8,050 bases of DNA from contig NBLI01000062.1 in the NCBI GenBank assembly GCA_002084535.1, positions 1 through 8,050 of the forward strand, given 5' to 3'. Positions within the stretch are counted from its first letter, which is position 1. The number at the start of each line of letters is the position of its first letter. The position numbers were made by a program, and so were the translations under genes. The DNA comes from Candidatus Zhuqueibacterota bacterium 4572_119 (lineage in GTDB: Bacteria > Zhuqueibacterota > Zhuqueibacteria > Thermofontimicrobiales > Thermofontimicrobiaceae). Of the stretch, positions 1 to 6,641 are shown in pieces. The notes beneath the pieces are model-generated. The model was not told where the DNA came from. It saw only the letters and a program-made list of their open reading frames with translations, and made no database searches.

Positions 1-146
1 TGAAGTATGCAGAATATAAAAAACTCAGGTGATTTATTCAAGGATTTCGTTATAAGGTGAACAAAAAAATCTTGTAAGATTAAAAATAAATACTTATATT
101 GTACAGGTTTTTTTGTAACACATAAGTACTTTGATAGTAAAATTCA

Positions 147-160
147 TGCCAAATTTGGCA
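147..160. promoter_or_regulatory. Perfect 14-bp palindrome, possible operator
   Basis: TGCCAAATTTGGCA reads identically on both strands. The form suits a dimeric regulator site, but nothing identifies the regulator and it lies about 250 bases before radA. In an AT-rich 8-kb sequence roughly one such palindrome is expected by chance, so the functional reading is weak. Confidence 0.25.
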
Positions 161-335
161 AAGTATTCTATTCTAAATAATTGATAGTTGAGGTATAGGC
201 AAAGGTTGAGGCAGAGAAAAATAAAAACTGTTCTGAATTGAATTTTGTGATAATTGCTGGGTTAATTTTGTTTCTGTTTTTCTTTACCTCAACATTAGCC
301 TTTTCTGATTTTAAAATAATACTATTTTTTAAAGT

Positions 336-364
336 TTTATCGATTAATAAGTATCTATTCTAAT
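336..364 (+). promoter_or_regulatory. Candidate radA promoter
   Basis: TTTATC (336-341) and TCTAAT (359-364) are separated by 17 bases. The -10-like box matches the sigma70 consensus at five of six positions, while the -35-like box matches at only three. Transcription would start near 371, giving a leader of about 36 nucleotides before the radA ATG. An alternative pair, TTGTAA (72-77) and TATATT (95-100), also with a 17-base spacer, lies much further upstream. In such AT-rich DNA neither is strong evidence. Confidence 0.22.
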
Positions 365-406
365 TTATCCAGGTTAGGTTGATTTAGATTCGTTGGATCG
401 GTTCAA

Positions 407-1777
407 ATGGTAAAACCAAAAAAAGAGAAACTACAGTATGTCTGCCAATCATGTGGTTATGTCTCGCATAAGTGGTTGGGGCGATGCACGGAATGCGGTG
501 AATGGAACAGCATCGTTGAAGAAAAAGTAGTTCCCCAAACAGGGACCCGTTCTTTAGTAGAAAAATCTTCCGTTTCCCCGGTTCCGTTGAATCAAATCCA
601 GTTTCAGAATGAAAAACGTATCGATTGTCACAGCCCAGAATTCAACCGGGTTTTGGGCGGCGGGATTGTGAGTGGCTCTTTGGTGCTGATCGGCGGCGAT
701 CCGGGAATTGGTAAATCTACGTTGATGCTCCAGGAAGCGGCGCGCTTGTCAGGGAACAGCGCGAATGTACTGTATGTTTCCGGGGAGGAATCACTTTCCC
801 AGACTAAAATGCGAGCGGAACGATTGGGGCTTGATTCTGAAAAGCTGTTCATACTCGCGGAGAATAATCTTGAAAATGTTATCAACGAACTGGACAAAGT
901 GAATGCCAGGCTGCTGGTGATCGATTCGATCCAGACTATTTACAGCCCGCAGTTGGAAAGCTCTCCCGGCAGTATCAGCCAGGTTCGGGAGTGCGCGCAT
1001 CAGTTTCTGCAATTGGCGAAAACCCGGAATCTGCCGGTTTTCCTGATCGGGCATGTGACGAAAGAGGGTTACATTGCCGGTCCAAAAGTGCTTGAGCACA
1101 CGGTGGACACACTGCTTCAGTTTGAAGGGGACCGGAATCATTTCTTCCGAATTCTACGCGCCGTGAAAAACCGGTTTGGTTCTACCAACGAGATTGGCGT
1201 TTTTGAAATGACCGAAAAAGGATTGGCTGATGTTTCCAATCCCTCTGAAATTTTCCTCTCCCAGCGAAAGACTGATTTGCCGGGCTCGGTCGTCATCAGC
1301 ATCATGGAAGGCACCAGACCACTTTTGCTGGAAGTACAGGCATTGGTTAGCCCCACGAATTATGGACTTCCGCAAAGAAGCGCCACCGGTATCGATCCCA
1401 AACGATTGTCCATGCTGCTGGCAGTTCTTGAAAAACGGGTAGGCATGAAAATAGGTACTTTTGATGTGTTTGTGAACGCGGTTGGCGGCGTTCGTATTGA
1501 TGAAACCGCTGCTGATCTGGGGATTGCTTTGGCGATTGTCTCGTCACTGAGAAACCAGGTGATCACACCCAATGCCGTACTGGTCGGAGAAATTGGTCTT
1601 ACCGGGGAAATCCGTCCGGTGGCGCATATCGAGCGTAGAATCGCTGAAGCAGAAAAGTTAGGTCTTAAAGGGATTGTCATTCCGGAAGGGAATTATAAAT
1701 CCCTTAAAAAGAAATCAAATATTAAAATACAGCCTGTGGCGAAGTTGTCAGACGCGGTTAACATTTTTGTGAATTAA
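407..1777 (+). CDS. radA: DNA repair protein RadA
   Basis: RadA is a RecA-related ATPase that drives branch migration of recombination intermediates in the cytoplasm. The 456-residue length is normal for the family. An N-terminal C4 zinc finger is visible (Cys13, Cys16, Cys27, Cys30). It is followed by a RecA-like core with Walker A GDPGIGKST (97-105), Walker B LLVID (169-173) and the RadA signature KNRFG (254-258). The C-terminal part, from about residue 290, matches the Lon-protease-like domain of RadA. The ATG at 407 is chosen because the zinc finger begins 12 residues later, a stop lies upstream in frame (380-382), and no other start codon lies between. The ribosome site is weak (GGATCGG, 395-401). 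The gene is GC-richer than the one that follows. It appears monocistronic or first in its unit, with 123 bases before the next gene. Confidence 0.97.
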   Translation: MVKPKKEKLQYVCQSCGYVSHKWLGRCTECGEWNSIVEEKVVPQTGTRSLVEKSSVSPVPLNQIQFQNEKRIDCHSPEFNRVLGGGIVSGSLVLIGGDPGIGKSTLMLQEAARLSGNSANVLYVSGEESLSQTKMRAERLGLDSEKLFILAENNLENVINELDKVNARLLVIDSIQTIYSPQLESSPGSISQVRECAHQFLQLAKTRNLPVFLIGHVTKEGYIAGPKVLEHTVDTLLQFEGDRNHFFRILRAVKNRFGSTNEIGVFEMTEKGLADVSNPSEIFLSQRKTDLPGSVVISIMEGTRPLLLEVQALVSPTNYGLPQRSATGIDPKRLSMLLAVLEKRVGMKIGTFDVFVNAVGGVRIDETAADLGIALAIVSSLRNQVITPNAVLVGEIGLTGEIRPVAHIERRIAEAEKLGLKGIVIPEGNYKSLKKKSNIKIQPVAKLSDAVNIFVN

Positions 1778-1795
1778 TTATTTTACTTATATAAC
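1767..1795 (+). promoter_or_regulatory. Candidate sigma70-type promoter for the phosphoesterase gene
   Basis: TTGTGA (1767-1772, overlapping the end of radA) and TATAAC (1790-1795) are separated by exactly 17 bases. They match the TTGACA and TATAAT consensus at four and five positions. The start would be near 1802, giving a leader of about 100 nucleotides before the ATG at 1901. This supports separate transcription of the phosphoesterase gene. The leader contains no obvious terminator or riboswitch. Confidence 0.4.
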
Positions 1796-1900
1796 GCCGC
1801 TAAATCAGCAATAGTTTTTTTGGTGTGAAGATTGAGCAAAAGCAGGGAGAAATGTGAGCAAAGAACCATAATGCAAGGCACAAAAGAAGGATTGAAGTAA

Positions 1901-4063
1901 ATGAGAAACTATGCCATCTTTTTATTATTATTAGTGCTGCTATTGTCAGGATGTTCATATTTTAAGCCTGCTGGATTGGCAGAATTCGACTTCAATAAAA
2001 GCAAAGAAATCGAAAACAGTAACTTTTGTAATATGGATGAAATGTTCGCGGAATTAAATTCAGCAGAATCGGAAGATTATTATTTTGTTGTAATTGGTGA
2101 TTCCAGAAACATGCCTCGCTCAGATGACTTGAGCGGCTTCAATTTTGTCGCAAAGCAGATAATTTACGCAAAGGATAAAGACGAGTATATTTATGATAAC
2201 ATAAAATTTATTGTGCACATGGGAGATATTGTTTATGATGGTGTGGCAGAGCATCAATGGGATAATCTGAAACGCGCTTTTTCAAATAAAGATTATTATG
2301 AAAACAACTATCCCTATATCAAATTATTGGCTCGTCAAAAACCTATTTTTCCTGTTTTGGGAAATCATGAGATCATGCAATTTAAATTCAGGAAAGAAAC
2401 GAAGTATAAAAATTTAGCAAGTAAGAATAAAGGACTTCAAAGCTTTAATGATTTCTTTAATTGGGAAGATTTTATCGCGGATTCAAACATTATCTATTCT
2501 ATTCCATCTGAACTTTCGATGGATAATTTCATTAAGTTAAGTAATAAATTCGGACCGGAAGAGAATAAGATCATGAATGAACATTATGTTATTCTGAATG
2601 ATAGAAAGTATCATTTGCGAATATATTGGGATTTGATCAAGGAATTGAAAACTCTTCAGCCGGATAATACAATTAGTTATTTGAACGAACAAAAAAAAGC
2701 AGAGGTTATTAACGACCTCTACCCGATTTTTCAAAAATTGAATTTCAACGTGCTCCCGGTGATCAGTTCTGACAATTTTATTTGTTATGCTTTTGAAATC
2801 AATGACATTATTTATTTCATTATGGATTCCATGTCCAGGGGCTGGCATTACAATACCTTTTCCGATTTAAAAAAGGCGATTTATTCTAAAAAAAATGATC
2901 AACACAATTTGAACTTATTCTCCAAAAGTGATTTGAACGGACAATATGAATTTTACAAAGCGCTGAAAGAATATGCAGCAAAGTCGAACAAAACAATTGT
3001 TCCTTTTATGCATCACTCGCCGATAAACAGCGCGAATAATATCGATGGAAACGGAATTGAATATAATTTGAAATTAATGCTGGGAATTGATTACGATGAA
3101 GAAAAAAATGGCGCTAAAAAATTTAAAAAAGTTATTTGCGATAATACTTTTTTTGATGAGTTATTATTCTCTGAAAATTCAGGTGAGGAGTTAAATTATT
3201 TTTCTTCCTGTGTTCATTATTATCAGGGTTTAGAATTCAATACATATAACAATGAAACGATCCAAAACAAGATAAATTGGTATATCACCGGTGGTGGTGG
3301 GGGGGAATTGGAAACAGAGCATGATGATGAAAAAATGAATTACACAATAGATCTTCTTAATAACAGATTATTGAATACATACAGTTTACAAAATCAAAAC
3401 GAAAACCGGGCTTTGATAAATCCTGTTATTAAGGTTACAAAAAATGAAGTGGAAGAGAGCTATAATTACCTGCTGGTTCATGTGGAAAACGGAAGCATCT
3501 CGGAAGTAATTCCAAAATTTATTAAGACTGAAGATGTAAAGCTGAAAAAACCGCTCATCAAATTGAGCGCGACATTATCCAATCCGGTTTACTATAAACC
3601 AATAAGCGCCGGACAATTGATCTCAGTAAGTTTTTGGAGCTGGGGGCTGGAAAAACTTAAACCCTGGCTTTCACCTTTTACCTGGGAGCCGAGTATCGGA
3701 GTAGGTTACCTGAATTATGACCTTAATAATACTGGTAAAAATGAAATAGCAGCAATAGATGTGGGAAGTCCGTTAAGATTCAAAGCGCGTTTTCCAAATT
3801 CAAGAGAGTTTACTTTTAATTTCTGTGATTTCACAATGTTTAAAGGTCGCTCGAATAAAGCCAGAACATTGATTTCTGCCGGAGTTGAAGGACCATTTTT
3901 ATATAATTTCTTTTATAGTGCTCGTGAACCGATTCCAGCAATTTTGAAGAAATTTAATTTCGCGTTCAATTATCATTTTTATGATATTTATACCGAAGAA
4001 GATGATCCGTATTTTGCTAAAGATATAAAGATGTCGTGGATTGTTAAGTTCTCGTTGTTCTGA
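1901..4063 (+). CDS. Lipoprotein with calcineurin-like metallophosphoesterase domain and beta-rich C-terminus
   Basis: No specific gene is recognised. Residues 1-18 form a lipoprotein signal (hydrophobic run 5-15, lipobox LLSGC, Cys18), so the mature protein should be membrane-anchored outside the cytoplasm. Calcineurin-like phosphoesterase motifs follow in order: GDSR (66-69), GDIVYDG (108-114), GNHE (154-157), HHSP (371-374, His372 the likely ligand) and TGGGGGELE (463-471). At the expected GHxH position the sequence reads SCVHYYQ (436-442), with Cys437 in place of the first histidine. About 215 residues separate GNHE from HHSP, suggesting an insertion near 158-290. Residues from about 550 to the terminal Phe720 show alternating aromatic beta-strands, as in outer-membrane proteins. 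GAAGG (1886-1890) lies ten bases before the ATG. The gene is much more AT-rich than radA and tgt, suggesting transfer or relaxed constraint. The substrate is unknown; a phosphomonoester or phosphodiester hydrolase is likely. Confidence 0.8.
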   Translation: MRNYAIFLLLLVLLLSGCSYFKPAGLAEFDFNKSKEIENSNFCNMDEMFAELNSAESEDYYFVVIGDSRNMPRSDDLSGFNFVAKQIIYAKDKDEYIYDNIKFIVHMGDIVYDGVAEHQWDNLKRAFSNKDYYENNYPYIKLLARQKPIFPVLGNHEIMQFKFRKETKYKNLASKNKGLQSFNDFFNWEDFIADSNIIYSIPSELSMDNFIKLSNKFGPEENKIMNEHYVILNDRKYHLRIYWDLIKELKTLQPDNTISYLNEQKKAEVINDLYPIFQKLNFNVLPVISSDNFICYAFEINDIIYFIMDSMSRGWHYNTFSDLKKAIYSKKNDQHNLNLFSKSDLNGQYEFYKALKEYAAKSNKTIVPFMHHSPINSANNIDGNGIEYNLKLMLGIDYDEEKNGAKKFKKVICDNTFFDELLFSENSGEELNYFSSCVHYYQGLEFNTYNNETIQNKINWYITGGGGGELETEHDDEKMNYTIDLLNNRLLNTYSLQNQNENRALINPVIKVTKNEVEESYNYLLVHVENGSISEVIPKFIKTEDVKLKKPLIKLSATLSNPVYYKPISAGQLISVSFWSWGLEKLKPWLSPFTWEPSIGVGYLNYDLNNTGKNEIAAIDVGSPLRFKARFPNSREFTFNFCDFTMFKGRSNKARTLISAGVEGPFLYNFFYSAREPIPAILKKFNFAFNYHFYDIYTEEDDPYFAKDIKMSWIVKFSLF

Positions 4064-4106
4064 TTTTTGAATTATGCCTAAATTTCTCAAACAAGACATT
4101 GGTAGA

Positions 4107-4122
4107 AACCGCTAATGCGGTT
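4107..4122. repeat. Small hairpin AACCGC-TAAT-GCGGTT
   Basis: This is a perfect 6-bp stem with a four-base loop, 43 bases after the phosphoesterase stop codon. No U-run follows, so it is not a classic intrinsic terminator, though it could protect the mRNA 3' end. The 18 bases 4105-4122 match the reverse complement of 4367-4384 at 14 of 18 positions, so it looks like one half of an inverted REP-like pair. Confidence 0.5.
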
Positions 4123-4155
4123 AAAATTAAGGGTGTTACATTGAATCAGCACCAA

Positions 4156-4336
4156 AATTAAGTGTCTGTTCGAAAAGTCAGCTTTTGTCATTCCGAGCGG
4201 ATTCCGCTTCTGCGGGAGGAGTCGAGGAATCTGTATTTTTCGATAAATTAGTGGCTTACCAGATTTCTCGATCCGCCACAGCGGACTCGAAATGACATTT
4301 GGTGAATTTAAGCAATTTTAGGACAGCCTGTTAATT
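4156..4336. mobile_element. MITE-like 181-bp imperfect palindrome with internal hairpins
   Basis: Several nested arms pair in register. The 21-base termini 4156-4176 and 4316-4336 match at 16 of 21 positions when inverted. GTCATTCCGAG (4187-4197) pairs with CTCGAAATGAC (4286-4296) at 10 of 11. TCGAGGAATCTG (4222-4233) pairs with CAGATTTCTCGA (4260-4271) at 11 of 12, leaving a 26-base loop. Each arm also has its own mini-hairpin: CCGC-TTCT-GCGG (4204-4215) on the left and TCCGC-CACA-GCGGA (4272-4285) on the right, plus AAAAG-TCAG-CTTTT (4173-4186). There is no coding capacity, so mobility would need a transposase in trans. From memory, GTCATTCCGAG...TCGAGGAATCT and its inverse recur between genes in Bacteroidota-like and related genomes. 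No clear target duplication is visible, though TTAA occurs near both ends. Confidence 0.65.
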
Positions 4337-4366
4337 CGGGTTAGTTCAAAACCATATTGAAAGCAG

Positions 4367-4384
4367 AGCCGTTTTAACGGTTTC
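4367..4384. repeat. Small hairpin CCGTT-TT-AACGG, inverted partner of 4105-4122
   Basis: CCGTTTTAACGG (4369-4380) is a perfect 12-bp palindrome. With its flanks (4367-4384) it matches the reverse complement of 4105-4122 at 14 of 18 positions. The two therefore bracket the 181-bp element in opposite orientation, like the paired units of REP/BIME-type repeats. Confidence 0.45.
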
Positions 4385-4468
4385 CCAAATAAGTAAAAAA
4401 TTTTCAACACATAAAATTCAAATAGCACGTTTACATGAGATGATTTTTTAATAAAGAATCTCTTACAA

Positions 4469-4498
4469 ATGAAATTCATCAAAATAGATAAAATTTGA
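4469..4498 (+). CDS. Possible nine-codon leader overlapping the tgt start
   Basis: An ATG at 4469 opens a frame encoding MKFIKIDKI and stops at TGA (4496-4498), which overlaps the tgt TTG start (4495-4497). The overlap would suit translational coupling. The nucleotide and peptide sequence resemble the first codons of tgt (MKFKIEN), so this may be a tandem duplicate of the tgt start region. No strong ribosome site precedes the ATG. It may equally be non-translated. Confidence 0.25.
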   Translation: MKFIKIDKI

Positions 4499-5625
4499 AG
4501 TTTAAAATAGAAAACACAGACAGTTCAACTAAAGCCAGAGCTGGAAAATTAACTCTGGCGCATGGAACAATCAAAACACCAATTTTTATGCCGGTGGGAA
4601 CCCAGGGTACGGTAAAAACTTTATCTCCTCTGGAGCTGGAAGAGATTGGTTCTCAAATAATTCTCGGAAATACGTATCATCTTTATTTACGGCCCGGTCA
4701 GAAGTTGATCAAACAAGCCGGCGGACTGCACAAATTTATCAACTGGGATCGCCCGATTTTAACGGATAGCGGTGGTTACCAGGTTTTCAGTCTGGCAGAG
4801 TTGCGGAAAATAAAAGAGGAGGGAGTCCGTTTCCAGTCTCATCTCGATGGATCGTATCATGATTTTTCACCGGAAAGCGTGGTCGAAACACAACGTTTTC
4901 TGGGATCGGACATTATGATGGTTTTGGATGAATGCACGCCTTATCCGTGTCCGCTCAACCAGGCGATAGAGTCCAACGAAATGACTCTGCGCTGGGCGAA
5001 ACGGGCGCTTGAGGCGTATCATGGCAGTGAGTCTTTTTATGGCTTTGACCAGGAACTGTTTGGCATTGTTCAGGGTAGCACTTATGAGGAAGTACGGCGG
5101 CGCAGCGCGACGGCTTTAGTGGAGATGGATTTTCCTGGTTATGCTATTGGTGGATTGTCGGTTGGCGAACCTAAAAGCGCCATGTACGATATGACAGCGG
5201 TTTGTACTGAAATACTTCCCCAAAATAAGCCCCGTTATTTAATGGGAGTGGGCAAACCCGAAGATATTCTTGAAGGGATCGAACGCGGCATCGACATGTT
5301 CGATTGCGTGATGCCGACGCGGAACGGAAGAAAGGGAACGGTCTTTACCAGGAACGGCGTGCTGGTGGTAAAAAACGCAACGTTCAAAGAGGACTTTCGC
5401 CCTATTGATGCTGAATGCGAATGTTACGCGTGCCGGAATTTTACCCGTGCCTACATCAGGCATCTTTTTAAAGCGCAGGAAATTTTAGGAATGCGGCTTG
5501 CCAGTCTGCACAATTTGCATTTTTATCTCGAATTGGTGGGTATGGCGAGAGAAGCCATTTTGGCTGATCAATACGGTAATTGGAAAAAAACATTTTTAGA
5601 CAGATATTTTTCAACAAAAAATTAA
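4495..5625 (+). CDS. tgt: Queuine tRNA-ribosyltransferase
   Basis: Tgt exchanges guanine-34 in the anticodons of tRNA-Asp, -Asn, -His and -Tyr for the queuosine precursor preQ1 in bacteria. The 376 residues match the usual length. Visible are the N-terminal TPIFMPVGTQGTVK (28-41), DSGGYQ with the general acid/base Asp91, GIDMFDCVMPTRNGRKG (265-281) with the probable nucleophile Asp270, and the zinc site Cys308, Cys310, Cys313, His339 in the expected C-x-C-x2-C-x25-H spacing. The start must be the TTG at 4495: an in-frame TAA lies immediately upstream (4489-4491), and the first in-frame ATG would remove the conserved N-terminus. No Shine-Dalgarno site precedes the TTG, but a nine-codon mini-ORF ends on it. 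It is the first gene of the cluster, 44 bases before yajC. Confidence 0.96.
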   Translation: MKFKIENTDSSTKARAGKLTLAHGTIKTPIFMPVGTQGTVKTLSPLELEEIGSQIILGNTYHLYLRPGQKLIKQAGGLHKFINWDRPILTDSGGYQVFSLAELRKIKEEGVRFQSHLDGSYHDFSPESVVETQRFLGSDIMMVLDECTPYPCPLNQAIESNEMTLRWAKRALEAYHGSESFYGFDQELFGIVQGSTYEEVRRRSATALVEMDFPGYAIGGLSVGEPKSAMYDMTAVCTEILPQNKPRYLMGVGKPEDILEGIERGIDMFDCVMPTRNGRKGTVFTRNGVLVVKNATFKEDFRPIDAECECYACRNFTRAYIRHLFKAQEILGMRLASLHNLHFYLELVGMAREAILADQYGNWKKTFLDRYFSTKN

Positions 5626-5654
5626 ACAATTTAATTATAACCAAATAATAAACA

Positions 5655-5660
5655 CGGAGG
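5655..5660 (+). promoter_or_regulatory. Strong Shine-Dalgarno site for yajC
   Basis: CGGAGG ends nine bases before the ATG at 5670. It fixes that start over the later in-frame ATGs (residues 5 and 9) and shows that this organism uses anti-Shine-Dalgarno pairing. That makes the poor sites before tgt and rsmB more notable. Confidence 0.8.
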
Positions 5661-5669
5661 ATTCAAGTA

Positions 5670-5999
5670 ATGCATACTTTAATGTTAATTGCTATGGGAG
5701 CGCAACCTGGTGGAGGAACTGGTAGTGGTGGTAGTACACTGGGAATGTGGCTTCCCATTGTAATGATTTTCGCGATCATGTATTTTCTGATTTTCAGACC
5801 CCAGGCAAAGAAGCAGAAACAACAGAAGATGATGATTGACAGCCTAAAAAAAGGTGATAAAATTGTTACCATCGGTGGAATTTTCGGGCAAATCGTTGCC
5901 ATAAAAGAAAAAGAGGGAACACTGTTGGTGAAAATTTCGGACAATACCAAGGTTGAACTGGCTCGTTCATCAATCGCAAAAGTGTTGGGAAGTGAATAG
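5670..5999 (+). CDS. yajC: Preprotein translocase subunit YajC
   Basis: YajC is a small inner-membrane protein that associates with SecDF in the Sec translocase holo-complex. The 109-residue product has a Gly-rich N-terminus (11-22), one membrane segment (about 25-43), the family hallmark FRPQAKKQK (42-50) straight after it, and a soluble basic domain beginning GDKIVTIGGIFG (62-73). Length and order are typical. It lies 44 bases after tgt, as in E. coli, but is followed by def rather than secD and secF. The def ATG is only two bases beyond its stop, so the two are almost certainly co-transcribed. Confidence 0.95.
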   Translation: MHTLMLIAMGAQPGGGTGSGGSTLGMWLPIVMIFAIMYFLIFRPQAKKQKQQKMMIDSLKKGDKIVTIGGIFGQIVAIKEKEGTLLVKISDNTKVELARSSIAKVLGSE

Positions 6000-6001
6000 A
6001 C

Positions 6002-6532
6002 ATGTCAAAATTGCGTGTTATTAAATATGGCAATCCCATCCTTCGCTTGAAAGCAAAAAAAGTCGAAGTTCACGATGATAATATCAAGCAGCTCATAAAA
6101 AATATGGTCGAAGTGATGGGAGAAGAAGAGGGTATTGGATTGGCTGCTCCGCAAGTCGCAGAATCAATAGCTTTGTTAGTCATCGACCATAGTTTGATTG
6201 ATGAGGAGGGAGAACCGACTGCATATTTGAACCCGGAAATTTTAACTGCCGAGGGTGAGTCTGAAATGGAAGAAGGCTGCCTGAGCATTCCGGATATTCG
6301 TGAAGAAGTTAAACGCCCGGAAACTATTACCGTGAAATATCAAAATGTGGAAGGTCAACTATTTGAGAAGCAAGTGGATGGTCTTTTGGCGCGCGTGCTG
6401 CAGCATGAAATCGACCACCTCAATGGTGTTTTATTTGTTGATAGAATCAGCTCGATGAAAAAGCAGTTGTTGAAGAAAAAGTTGAAATCGATCGCGGCGG
6501 AAGAAAAAGAGCAAATGTCACAAATGGCGTAG
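6002..6532 (+). CDS. def: Peptide deformylase
   Basis: This cytoplasmic metalloenzyme removes the formyl group from the N-terminal methionine of new proteins. All three family motifs are intact: GIGLAAPQ (44-51), EGCLS (91-95, metal ligand Cys93) and HEIDH (135-139, two ligand histidines and the catalytic Glu136). At 176 residues it is of normal size. The last 25 residues form a Lys/Glu-rich helix-like tail common in longer deformylases. The start is the ATG two bases after the yajC stop, and the usual RVIKYGNPILR region follows directly. A 109-base spacer separates it from fmt, its functional partner, which adds the formyl group that Def removes. Confidence 0.97.
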   Translation: MSKLRVIKYGNPILRLKAKKVEVHDDNIKQLIKNMVEVMGEEEGIGLAAPQVAESIALLVIDHSLIDEEGEPTAYLNPEILTAEGESEMEEGCLSIPDIREEVKRPETITVKYQNVEGQLFEKQVDGLLARVLQHEIDHLNGVLFVDRISSMKKQLLKKKLKSIAAEEKEQMSQMA

Positions 6533-6641
6533 CTTAAAAATCTTCAAGAAAGTATTTCACAAGTAAGCCTTAGTTGATTCCGAAATATCACAACCTGGAG
6601 CGGCTGAATATTCGCGTAAATTGAATTTATTGGAAAATAAC

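Larger units (their letters stand above)
1..406. other. AT-rich intergenic region upstream of radA
   Basis: No convincing gene is visible here. All three forward frames are broken by stops within the first 60 bases. One frame gives a nine-residue fragment ending at a stop at 30-32, which could be the tail of an upstream gene but cannot be identified. The stretch is strongly AT-rich. It contains a perfect 14-bp palindrome (147-160), a weak AT-rich hairpin (68-81), GTTGAGG repeated at 187-193 and 205-211 with an inverted copy at 286-293, and two near-identical copies of a 15-16-base string (161-176 and 349-363). It probably carries the radA promoter and leader. Confidence 0.6.
4064..4494. other. 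Noncoding repeat-bearing region between the phosphoesterase gene and tgt
   Basis: No coding frame of useful length is seen in these 431 bases. They hold two small hairpins (4107-4122 and 4367-4384) around a 181-bp imperfect palindrome (4156-4336), then an AT-rich stretch ahead of tgt with a nine-codon mini-ORF (4469-4498). A promoter for the tgt cluster is expected here. The only suggestive box is TTTACA at 4430-4435, and I find no well-spaced -10 partner for it. Confidence 0.7.

Noticed and set aside
68..81. AATCTT-GT-AAGATT hairpin followed by a T-run on the minus strand, like a terminator.
   Set aside because: The stem is short and nearly all A-T, and no minus-strand gene lies nearby for it to terminate.
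2537..2848. Antisense open frame of about 100 codons inside the phosphoesterase gene.
   Set aside because: No recognisable motif, and it lies wholly within a supported gene with lipobox and catalytic motifs. Similar antisense frames in radA, tgt, def and fmt were rejected for the same reason.
4187..4296. The inverted arms considered as an intrinsic terminator or tRNA-like RNA.
   Set aside because: There is no U-run after the stem, no T-loop or anticodon arrangement, and the arms extend further out to 4156 and 4336, fitting a palindromic repeat better.
4430..4458. TTTACA as a -35 box for the tgt cluster.
   Set aside because: At 16-18 bases downstream there is only AAAGA-like sequence, with no acceptable -10 box.
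6601..6612. CGGCTGAATATT before fmt recurs at 7519-7530 near the fmt 3' end, in the same reading frame (AEY), suggesting a leftover fmt copy.
   Set aside because: A shared 12-mer is expected about twice by chance in 8 kb, and flanking bases diverge at once.
6621..6641. TTG at 6621 as the fmt start, adding seven residues.
   Set aside because: The family begins at MKLVFMGTPDFA, encoded from the ATG at 6642. The upstream open frame back to 6567 has no ATG or recognisable domain.
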